Shown here one piece after another: positions 1 to 5,036 of a stretch of DNA of 5,174 nucleotides (position 1 is the stretch's first letter; every line of letters begins with the position of its first letter). The translations under genes were made by a program, and so were the position numbers. Source of the stretch: Ramlibacter sp. GTDB taxonomy: Bacteria > Pseudomonadota > Gammaproteobacteria > Burkholderiales > Burkholderiaceae_C. The notes under the pieces are model-generated. The model saw nothing but the letters and a program-made list of their open reading frames with translations. It did no database searches and was not told the DNA's origin. The stretch spans positions 1 to 5,174 of the forward strand of contig JAJAZH010000186.1 in NCBI GenBank assembly GCA_026785815.1, in the 5' to 3' direction.

Positions 1-1
1 G

Positions 2-643
2 CAGCAGGCTGCTTCCAAACGCTCACTCGCGCAGCAAGACCATCCCCAGCTGCTGCGGGTCCGCGCGATCGCGGAACGACTGATCCCGTATGCGCCGGCC
101 TGGAACGAAAGAGCGCGCGCCTGGCGCTGGGAAGTCAACCTGATCGGATCCAACCAGGTCAATGCGTTCTGCATGCCGGGCGGCAAGATCGCATTCTTCT
201 CGGGCATCCTCGATCAGCTGAAACTCACCGACGACGAGGTGGCGATGGTGATGGGGCATGAGATGGCGCACGCGCTGCGCGAACATGCCCGCGAACGGAT
301 GGCCAAGAGCGCGCTCACGAATGTCGGCGCCAATGTGCTGGTGCAGGTGCTGGGCCTGGGCCAGGTGGGCCAGGCCGTGACCGGGCTGGGCGCCCAGATG
401 ATGTCGCTGAAGTTCAGCCGTTCCGACGAATCGGAGGCCGATCTGGTCGGAATGGAAATCGCGGCACGGGCCGGTTACGACCCACGTGCCGCGGTCACGC
501 TCTGGAAAAAAATGGGCCAGGCCGGCAAGTCGTCGCCGCCGCAGTGGCTTTCGACCCATCCGACCGGCACGGCGCGCATCGCCGAACTTCAGAAGAACCT
601 GCCCCGGGTCATGCCGTTCTATGAGCGGGCTCGCAAACGCTGA
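2..643 (+). CDS. M48 family zinc metallopeptidase, 5'-truncated by the window edge
   Basis: An envelope zinc endopeptidase of the M48 (BepA/LoiP/YcaL-like) type, a group that acts in outer-membrane protein quality control in related bacteria. The reading frame is open from base 2, so the gene begins outside the window; the first ATG visible (base 173) is internal, because the conserved stretch before it (RAWRWEVNLIGSNQVNAFC) is already family sequence. The visible part is 213 residues. The zinc site HEMAH lies at bases 257-271, with both His ligands and the catalytic Glu, and the third ligand is the first Glu of ESEAD at bases 428-442. The end carries the family's typical WLSTHPTGTARIAEL segment, so the C-terminus looks complete. 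The signal peptide or lipobox expected in this family would lie upstream and cannot be seen. The exact substrate is unknown. It converges with the lipoprotein gene, 15 bases away. Confidence 0.95.
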   Translation, partial: QQAASKRSLAQQDHPQLLRVRAIAERLIPYAPAWNERARAWRWEVNLIGSNQVNAFCMPGGKIAFFSGILDQLKLTDDEVAMVMGHEMAHALREHARERMAKSALTNVGANVLVQVLGLGQVGQAVTGLGAQMMSLKFSRSDESEADLVGMEIAARAGYDPRAAVTLWKKMGQAGKSSPPQWLSTHPTGTARIAELQKNLPRVMPFYERARKR

Positions 644-658
644 ACCGGGGCACGGGAA

Positions 659-2407
659 CTACAGGCCCAGCTGGGTCTTCATTGCCTGCCAGGCGGTGCT
701 GTTCAGGCGCTGCGACACGGTGAAGTTCGAGTCGAAATCAGGCTTGTTCTCGCGCGCCTGGTAGACCCAGTTGCCGGATGCCACGCTGGGCGCGTTCTGA
801 ACTTCCGCGTACACGCGGGTGTGGTTCATGATGGTCGGCGCATGTCCGGCAAAACGCATCACACGCGCGCCATTGACCGTGCTGATCCCATAGGTGCCGG
901 TCTGGGTCGCACTGCAGTTGGAAGTGACGAATAGCTTGGTGTCGAAGTCGCATGCGTAGAACTGCACCGTGCCCGACGTGGAGCCGATGATGCCGGTGAA
1001 AGCCACCCTCAGGGTGCGGGTGCTGCTGGTGCCCGAGCCCAGGGAAAGTGTGCCGTTCGGGCTGGGCAGTGCGATCGAACTAGCCGGCTTGGCCGCGATC
1101 AACTGCTCGAGCGTCTGCGCCTCGGCCTGCGGCCGGCCGTCGCCGCTCAGGCTGCTGATCTGGATGCCGGGTACCACGGTCAGCGTGTGGCGGGCGGCGA
1201 TGGCGCTGCCGGCAGGAAAGACCGCGGAGCCGAGTGCCCCGAGCAGACTCGCCACCGAAAGTCCGTTGTTGATCACGTTGGTGGCCGAATCGGCCTGCAT
1301 TTCGTTGACGACCTCGGCCATGGACCGTCCGGCGATGCTGGTCGGCACGGTGAACCCGACCGACTCGCTGACGCCGCAGTAGACACTGCGGCTGGGCGTG
1401 CCGAATGAACTTTCGAACGGGCCGTTGCAGCGGGTCCATCCGCCCGGGGCCAGGAAGGCGAAGTTGTAGAGGCTCGATTCGGTATTGACCGATCCATTGG
1501 TCCGGCCGCTCCGCATATCGATGGCCGGCACGCCCGGCGTCCCCGCTTCCTTGCTGGCCCGGTCGAAGGTGCGGACAAAGAAGTTTGACGCGTCGGTGTA
1601 GCGCAGCTGGGCCAGGTCGCCGCTACCGGCCGTCACTGCGGCCAATTGATCGCCGACCCTGGCGACGCCTTCTTCGAGTGCACCGATCGCCAACTGCGCC
1701 TTCCAGCGGGCGCTGGCCTCGACGCTGGCATCGGTGAGAGCAGCGTCGGACTGGTAATCGTCGATCTTGGCTCCGGAGACGGCAAGTTGCTGCGACAGAT
1801 TCGCCCGGGCGTTGGCTTCCGTCATGCCGTCGGTCATGCCTTTGGCGACCAGCGTCGTCAGCGGGTTGATCTGGCCGGCCTTGCCCGGCACCTGGCGCAG
1901 CACAAAGGCCTTGGCCGCGTTGCCGACCAGCGGGTCGCCGGCGTCGACGGTGGTCAACGCCTCGGTCACTCCGCCCGGCACCATCGGCGCAATCAAGGAT
2001 GCCGCGGCCGACTGGGCGGCTGTGATTTTCGTGGCGTCGTAAGACAGGCTGAAAGCGCCGTCGACGCCGGTGCGGGTGGACGCCGGCTCGTCGGCATCGC
2101 AGACGGAGTTGGCGTTCAGGTCCATGCACACCAACGCGTTGCGGATCGCCTGGTTGCCCACCACGCTGCCGGTCAGGGTGACCATCTGCGGCGCGGCCGG
2201 TGCCGCTGGTGCCGCCGGAGTCGCCGGGGCGGCAGGCGATGCGGGCGCAGCCGGCGATGCCGCAGGGGTGGTTCCTGTCGTCGGAGTGGTTGTGCCTGGG
2301 GTGGCTGCGACCTCGACACTGTCGCCACCGCCGCCGCCGCACGCCGCCAGGCTCAAGACCAGTACCGCGCCCAACGCGTGGGCCAACGGGTTCAGTTGAA
2401 ATTTCAT
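659..2407 (-). CDS. Large putative lipoprotein with regulatory-like N-terminal domain; function unknown
   Basis: A 582-residue predicted lipoprotein. Residues 1-23 form a lipoprotein signal peptide (hydrophobic core ALGAVLVLSL, lipobox LAAC, lipidated Cys23), followed by five Gly as in many Burkholderiales lipoproteins. Residues 31-74 are a Thr/Pro/Ala-rich linker ending in four hexapeptide repeats. Residues 77-125 resemble the carboxypeptidase-regulatory-like beta domain, with an Asp/Asn-rich loop (DLNANSVCDADEP, 96-108) that could bind calcium. I do not recognise residues 130-582; they contain a mainly helical stretch (about 185-285) and then Gly/Ser/Thr-rich, probably beta-rich sequence. 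The six mature Cys fall in three close pairs (94/103, 327/344, 486/498). I chose the ATG at 2407 because it begins the signal peptide and has a GGAG 6 bases upstream; an in-frame ATG at 2449 would add 14 residues ahead of the signal peptide. Envelope localisation is well supported; function is not known. Confidence 0.9.
   Translation of the reverse strand: MKFQLNPLAHALGAVLVLSLAACGGGGGDSVEVAATPGTTTPTTGTTPAASPAAPASPAAPATPAAPAAPAAPQMVTLTGSVVGNQAIRNALVCMDLNANSVCDADEPASTRTGVDGAFSLSYDATKITAAQSAAASLIAPMVPGGVTEALTTVDAGDPLVGNAAKAFVLRQVPGKAGQINPLTTLVAKGMTDGMTEANARANLSQQLAVSGAKIDDYQSDAALTDASVEASARWKAQLAIGALEEGVARVGDQLAAVTAGSGDLAQLRYTDASNFFVRTFDRASKEAGTPGVPAIDMRSGRTNGSVNTESSLYNFAFLAPGGWTRCNGPFESSFGTPSRSVYCGVSESVGFTVPTSIAGRSMAEVVNEMQADSATNVINNGLSVASLLGALGSAVFPAGSAIAARHTLTVVPGIQISSLSGDGRPQAEAQTLEQLIAAKPASSIALPSPNGTLSLGSGTSSTRTLRVAFTGIIGSTSGTVQFYACDFDTKLFVTSNCSATQTGTYGISTVNGARVMRFAGHAPTIMNHTRVYAEVQNAPSVASGNWVYQARENKPDFDSNFTVSQRLNSTAWQAMKTQLGL
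2186..2257 (-). repeat. Four tandem 18-base units coding (S/T/A)PAAPA hexapeptides
   Basis: Within the lipoprotein gene, residues 51-74 read SPAAPA, SPAAPA, TPAAPA, APAAPQ. The four 18-base units differ at many synonymous third positions, so the array is not a fresh DNA duplication; the protein pattern seems to be kept while the DNA drifts. It most likely forms an extended spacer that holds the folded domains away from the membrane anchor. Confidence 0.85.
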
Positions 2408-2413
2408 TGTTTT

Positions 2414-2417
2414 CTCC
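2414..2417 (-). promoter_or_regulatory. Shine-Dalgarno GGAG of the lipoprotein gene
   Basis: On the minus strand GGAG is followed by the six-base spacer AAAACA and then the ATG at 2407. This site decides the start: no comparable site precedes the upstream in-frame ATG at 2449. Confidence 0.8.
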
Positions 2418-2442
2418 AGAGAGTTGAGGCCGACGATTCGGC

Positions 2443-2494
2443 GGGTCAACTGTGGAACGCTGACGACGCCGGCACATCCACCAAATGGGTCAAC
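2443..2494. repeat. Pair of 8-bp direct repeats GGGTCAAC upstream of the lipoprotein gene
   Basis: GGGTCAAC occurs at 2443-2450 and again at 2487-2494, 44 bp apart, about four turns of the helix, so both copies face the same side of the DNA. Read on the minus strand each copy contains TTGACC, close to a -35 hexamer, but neither has a convincing -10 at the right distance. They may be operator half-sites for the lipoprotein gene, or chance. Confidence 0.3.
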
Positions 2495-2621
2495 AATCCC
2501 TTGTTTGGGGGAGGCCGTTCAGGTCTTGCGTTGCGGCACAGGCCAGAGTAAAAGCGAGCGGCCGCGCCAGGATCAAGGCAAACACCAGGCTGATGAGCCG
2601 GCGGATCGAGAGGCGTTGCAT
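2490..2621 (-). CDS. Possible small ORF, 43 aa, with signal-peptide-like N-terminus
   Basis: An ATG at 2621 opens a 43-codon frame divergent from pyrF. The product starts with a basic segment (MQRLSIRRL), then a hydrophobic stretch (ISLVFALILA, LAFTLACA) and a short polar tail ending at TGA. The first roughly 27 codons favour G/C at third positions like real genes here, and the later ones less so. It could be a small membrane or secreted peptide, or the decayed 5' end of an exported-protein gene. There is no clear Shine-Dalgarno before the ATG; the nearest GGAG is about 17 bases away. I recognise no family, and a chance open frame is quite possible. Confidence 0.25.
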   Translation of the reverse strand: MQRLSIRRLISLVFALILARPLAFTLACAATQDLNGLPQTRDC

Positions 2622-2635
2622 GCCGCTGCAGCGGC
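2622..2635. promoter_or_regulatory. Perfect 14-bp palindrome in the pyrF upstream region
   Basis: GCCGCTGCAGCGGC is identical to its own reverse complement. It ends 8 bases before the TACAAT box of pyrF and starts immediately after the ATG (minus strand) of the possible small ORF. The position suits an operator or activator site, but with no loop it would be a poor hairpin terminator. In GC-rich DNA of this length a palindrome of this size could also arise by chance. Confidence 0.35.
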
Positions 2636-2643
2636 TCGCTCCG

Positions 2644-2649
2644 TACAAT
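2644..2649 (+). promoter_or_regulatory. Candidate -10 box TACAAT of pyrF, placed for a leaderless start
   Basis: TACAAT matches the sigma-70 -10 consensus at five of six bases and stands out in GC-rich DNA. Six bases separate it from the pyrF ATG, so transcription starting at the usual 6-8 bases downstream would begin at or next to the start codon. No Shine-Dalgarno is present. The -35 region at normal spacing is poor; TTGCAT at 2616-2621 is 22 bases away, too far for a standard promoter. Confidence 0.5.
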
Positions 2650-2655
2650 TGCCGC

Positions 2656-3480
2656 ATGACCTTCATCGACCGGCTGCGCGGCGCCGAGCAGACCAACCGG
2701 TCCCTGCTTTGCGTCGGCCTCGACCCGGAACCCGCGCGCTTTCCGGGGACGCTGCGCGGCGACGCCTCCCGCATCTACGATTTCTGCGCGCGCATCGTCG
2801 ACGCAACCGCCGACCTGGTGATCGCGTTCAAGCCGCAGATCGCCTACTTCGCGTCACACCGGGCCGAGGACCAGCTGGAGCGGCTGATGGAACACCTGCG
2901 GCGCAATGCCCCTGGGGTGCCAGTGATCCTCGATGCCAAGCGCGGCGACATCGGTTCCACTGCGCAGCAATACGCCCGCGAAGCCTTCGAGCGCTACGGC
3001 GCCGACGCCGTCACGCTCTCGCCGTTCATGGGATTCGACTCGGTCGAGCCCTACCTGGGATCGCCGGACCGGGGCGCCTTCCTGTTGTGCCGCACGTCGA
3101 ATCCGGGCGGCGACGACCTGCAGAACCAGCGCCTGTCGTCGATCGAAGGCTCGCCGCTGCTGTACGAGCATGTCGCAACGCTGGCGCAGGGACCGTGGAA
3201 CCTGAACGGCCAGCTCGGCCTGGTGGTGGGTGCGACCTATCCGGCCGAGATCGAACGGGTGCGGCAGGTGGCACCGACGCTGCCGCTGCTGATCCCGGGC
3301 GTCGGCGCCCAGGGCGGCGATGCCGCGGCCACGGTGAGAGCCGGCTGGCGCAGCAACGCGCCGATCGTCGTCAACTCGTCGCGCGCCATCCTGTATGCCT
3401 CCAGCGGCGACGACTTCGCCGCAGCAGCCAGGCGCGAAGCGATCCGCACGCGCGACCTGCTGGAAGCCGCGAAGGGATGA
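2656..3480 (+). CDS. pyrF: Orotidine 5'-phosphate decarboxylase (long type)
   Basis: Catalyses the last step of de novo pyrimidine synthesis, decarboxylating orotidine 5'-phosphate to UMP, in the cytoplasm. The 274-residue product is of the longer (type 2) PyrF class seen in Burkholderiales and mycobacteria, not the roughly 230-240 aa E. coli type. Visible signatures are GLDP (21-24) near the N-terminus, the charged active-site network DAKRGD (Asp93, catalytic Lys95, Asp98), VTLSPFMGFDSVEPYL (119-134), TSNPGG (147-152) and the phosphate-binding loop PGVGAQGGD (214-222). Length and motifs are complete. I chose the ATG at 2656 because MTFIDRL begins the family's conserved N-terminus; the in-frame upstream extension is non-conserved in character and lacks a ribosome site. 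The gene has no Shine-Dalgarno and a TACAAT box 6 bases before it. It converges with the acetyltransferase gene, with only 3 bases between the stops. Confidence 0.97.
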   Translation: MTFIDRLRGAEQTNRSLLCVGLDPEPARFPGTLRGDASRIYDFCARIVDATADLVIAFKPQIAYFASHRAEDQLERLMEHLRRNAPGVPVILDAKRGDIGSTAQQYAREAFERYGADAVTLSPFMGFDSVEPYLGSPDRGAFLLCRTSNPGGDDLQNQRLSSIEGSPLLYEHVATLAQGPWNLNGQLGLVVGATYPAEIERVRQVAPTLPLLIPGVGAQGGDAAATVRAGWRSNAPIVVNSSRAILYASSGDDFAAAARREAIRTRDLLEAAKG

Positions 3481-3483
3481 CGA

Positions 3484-3768
3484 TCAGCCCGGCCTGACCA
3501 GGTCGGCGTACTCGGGGTGCCTGGCGATCCAGCCGGCGATGAAATCGCATTGGGGAACGACGCCCTGGCCGCGCTGGCGGATCTCGGCCAGCAGCAGCCG
3601 CGCGAGCCGGGAACCGAGGCCCTGGCCCTCGGGCCCGGTCACTTCGGTGTGCGTGATCCGCACCGTGTCGCCATCGATGCGGTAGTTGGCGAACGCCACC
3701 ACGCTGCCGCCGAGGTTCAGTTCATAGTGCGAAGCGGCGGTGTTGTCCGTCAGTGTCTCGTCTTGCAC
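3484..3768 (-). CDS. Small GNAT-fold N-acetyltransferase, YjdJ-like
   Basis: A minimal single-domain acetyltransferase of the YjdJ-like subgroup of the GNAT superfamily (COG2388 type), expected to move an acetyl group from acetyl-CoA to an unknown acceptor in the cytoplasm. The start chosen gives 94 residues, normal for this subgroup. The family's DNTA..HYEL opening is at residues 8-17, the THTEV strand at 39-43, the acetyl-CoA loop GQGLGS at 48-53, and the diagnostic C-terminal run VVPQCDFIAGWIARHPEYADL at 70-90, including the conserved Cys74. I chose the GTG at 3768 because GGAG lies 5 bases upstream (3774-3777). An in-frame GTG at 3792 would give 102 residues and overlap the thioredoxin-like stop as GTGA, but has no ribosome site. 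It is likely cotranscribed with the upstream thioredoxin-like gene. Confidence 0.9.
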   Translation of the reverse strand: MQDETLTDNTAASHYELNLGGSVVAFANYRIDGDTVRITHTEVTGPEGQGLGSRLARLLLAEIRQRGQGVVPQCDFIAGWIARHPEYADLVRPG

Positions 3769-3788
3769 TGGCGCTCCATGGCTCTGAA

Positions 3789-4253
3789 TCACGGGTTGCG
3801 GTACTTGCGCAGGAACGCCACAAACTTTTCCTTGTCGTAGTCGTTGCCTGATTCGAGGTCGCCGGTGTCTTGCGAGTGGACCAGGCGGCCATCACCGTCC
3901 AGCACGAACAGATGCGGGTAGCCCTTGATCCTGGGCCAGCGGGACAGCAAGGCTTCGTTCTTGTTCTGCGGCGACCAGTTCACCTTGACCCAGACGTAGT
4001 TGTCGTCACGCAGCTTCTTCACGTCGGCGTTGGCGGCGACGAAGCGATCCATGATGTGGCACCAGGGGCACCACTCGCCACCCACATCGACCAGCACCCG
4101 TTTGCGCTGCGCCTTGGCCGCGGCTGTGGCGGTGGCGACGTCAGCGGCCGCGTCGCGCGCCGGGTCGAACTTGACGGGGAGGTCCTGCGCCAGCAGCGTC
4201 TGGGGGGGCAGCAGCACGAGGGCCGCCAGGAAAAGTCTGCGGATGGCGTTCAT
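3789..4253 (-). CDS. Exported thioredoxin-fold protein with CPWC active site
   Basis: A 154-residue exported disulfide oxidoreductase-like protein. Residues 1-22 are a signal peptide (MNAIRR basic end, LFLAALVLLP core, likely cut near LLA/QDL), with no lipobox, so the mature protein should be a soluble periplasmic domain of about 130 residues. The thioredoxin fold is shown by the strand RVLVDVGGEW (52-61), the redox pair CPWC (62-65, bases 4059-4070) and the cis-Pro loop GYPHLFVLD (111-119, Pro113). GGEWCPWCHIMDR resembles the Thioredoxin_7/DUF255-like branch, whose members are mostly reductive or of unknown substrate. I chose the ATG at 4253 because it starts the signal peptide; an in-frame ATG at 4373 would bury it behind 40 extra residues. 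There is no Shine-Dalgarno, and an AATAAT box sits 6 bases upstream. Partner and substrate are unknown. Confidence 0.92.
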   Translation of the reverse strand: MNAIRRLFLAALVLLPPQTLLAQDLPVKFDPARDAAADVATATAAAKAQRKRVLVDVGGEWCPWCHIMDRFVAANADVKKLRDDNYVWVKVNWSPQNKNEALLSRWPRIKGYPHLFVLDGDGRLVHSQDTGDLESGNDYDKEKFVAFLRKYRNP

Positions 4254-4259
4254 GGCCGG

Positions 4260-4265
4260 ATTATT
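4260..4265 (-). promoter_or_regulatory. Candidate -10 box AATAAT of the thioredoxin-like gene
   Basis: Read on the minus strand AATAAT matches the -10 consensus at five of six positions, and six bases (CCGGCC) separate it from the ATG at 4253. That is the same geometry as pyrF and predicts a transcript beginning at about the start codon. The -35 support is weak (TTGCGC with a 15-base spacer). No purine-rich ribosome site precedes the ATG. Confidence 0.4.
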
Positions 4266-4293
4266 GCCCGGCGCGCCGCCGCGCAAGTACAAT
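4264..4293 (+). promoter_or_regulatory. Candidate sigma-70 promoter facing the DUF2087 gene
   Basis: TTGCCC (4264-4269), an 18-base spacer and TACAAT (4288-4293) form a plausible promoter reading right. It overlaps the candidate -10 box of the divergent thioredoxin-like gene, so the two genes may compete for polymerase. Used for the DUF2087 gene, it would give a 5' untranslated region of about 150 bases. Confidence 0.4.
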
Positions 4294-4373
4294 CCCGCCC
4301 GGGTCGACAGTTCACCCAGACGTTGCCGGAGCCCTGTGCTCACGCTAGACCTGTCATCGCAATTCGCAAGCAC

Positions 4374-4403
4374 TTGACATGTTCTTTGTGCCTAAGCTGC
4401 AAG
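4374..4403 (+). promoter_or_regulatory. Second candidate promoter with consensus -35 TTGACA
   Basis: TTGACA at 4374-4379 is a perfect -35 hexamer 72 bases before the chosen DUF2087 start. The best -10 at suitable spacing is only TGCAAG (4398-4403, 18-base spacer, three of six matches), so the site would need help from an activator or may not be used. Confidence 0.3.
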
Positions 4404-4451
4404 CGGCAACTCCAGCACTCCTGACCGAGCCCAGGCACATTGGGAATGTTC

Positions 4452-5036
4452 ATGACACGACTGCTTGTCCCCCTTGCCACGCCCGACCTGTCGGCGCTGG
4501 CCAAGACCCTCAAAAGCGCTCTCGACGAACGGCATGGCGCCGGCAGGCCGCCACCGACCCATGTCGAACTGCTGAACCTGCTGGCCCGCGCGGCCGGACT
4601 GCGCAACTTCGCCACGCTGAAAGCGTCCGCCGTGGCCGCGCCGCCCGGACCTTCCAGCATCGCGCCGACAGCGCGGACCGTCCATCAGGAAGCGGTCGAC
4701 TTGGGCACGCTATCGGCGACCGCGCGCAAGGCCTTGCTGCAGTTCGACGCAGCGAGGCGGCTGGTGCGCCTACCAAACAAGCTGTCGGTGCAGCAGATGG
4801 CGATGTGGGCGCTGTGGACGCAGTTCGCCGCCCGGCGGTCGTACACCGAGAAGGAAGTGAACGCCCTGATCAACGCCCATCACACCTTCGGTGACCAGGC
4901 CACGCTGCGCCGTGAACTGGTCAACATGAAGCTGGTCGGACGCCTGGGCGACTGCAGCAAGTACTGGAAGGAGCCGCGCCGCCCCGAGCCGGATGTGCGG
5001 GCCTTTCTGCAGGCGTGGCGCGCCGGCCTGCGTTAG
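4452..5036 (+). CDS. DUF2087 domain protein with N-terminal helical module
   Basis: A 194-residue, probably cytoplasmic protein with no signal peptide or membrane segment. Residues about 11-58 form a helical module (LSALAKTLKSAL, then THVELLNLLARAAGLRNFATLKA) resembling the small N-terminal domain found on some glyoxalase-superfamily proteins, where the pattern is SHxxALELxAxxxGFRxWxxL. A Pro/Ala-rich linker (62-75) follows. Residues about 93-175 match DUF2087, with the core YTEKEVNALI (131-140), FGDQATLRREL (146-156) and LVGRLGDCSKYWK (161-173). DUF2087 is often attached to DNA-binding domains of regulators, so a regulatory role is possible but not shown. An in-frame stop at 4422 bounds the start; candidates are TTG 4440, ATG 4446 and ATG 4452. 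I chose 4452 because GGGA sits 6 bases upstream; 4446 would add two residues. It is divergent from the thioredoxin-like gene. Confidence 0.85.
   Translation: MTRLLVPLATPDLSALAKTLKSALDERHGAGRPPPTHVELLNLLARAAGLRNFATLKASAVAAPPGPSSIAPTARTVHQEAVDLGTLSATARKALLQFDAARRLVRLPNKLSVQQMAMWALWTQFAARRSYTEKEVNALINAHHTFGDQATLRRELVNMKLVGRLGDCSKYWKEPRRPEPDVRAFLQAWRAGLR

Noticed and set aside
506..512. Run of seven A in the M48 gene as a possible frameshift site
   Set aside because: The frame reads TGG AAA AAA ATG, so the heptamer is not in the A AAA AAA phase used for -1 slippage, and the zero frame continues through conserved family sequence to the normal end.
23..559. Minus-strand 178-aa frame over the M48 peptidase
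   Set aside because: The plus strand carries HEMAH, ESEAD and the family C-terminus; the minus frame is His/Arg-rich with no recognisable motif.
2444..2493. TTGACC hexamers (minus strand) as -35 boxes of the lipoprotein promoter
   Set aside because: No -10 better than three of six matches lies 16-18 bases downstream of either copy, and the nearer one would put the start of the RNA on the ribosome site.
2492..2505. AACAA-TCCC-TTGTT inverted repeat as a terminator
   Set aside because: The stem is only five A/T-rich pairs and no T tract follows on either strand.
1646..2551. Long plus-strand open frame (301 aa) across the start of the lipoprotein gene
   Set aside because: It is antisense to the lipoprotein, is rich in Arg/Gly as GC-rich shadow frames are, and shows no domain or start signal. 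The opposite strand has a lipobox, a Shine-Dalgarno and a coherent domain order.
4270..4277. GGCGCGCC palindrome between the divergent genes as an operator
   Set aside because: An 8-bp all-G/C palindrome is expected by chance in DNA of this composition.
4379..4894. 171-aa plus-strand frame starting MFFVPKLQ, overlapping the DUF2087 gene
   Set aside because: It runs in another frame over DUF2087, is Arg/Ala/Gly-rich without domain features, and lacks a ribosome site.
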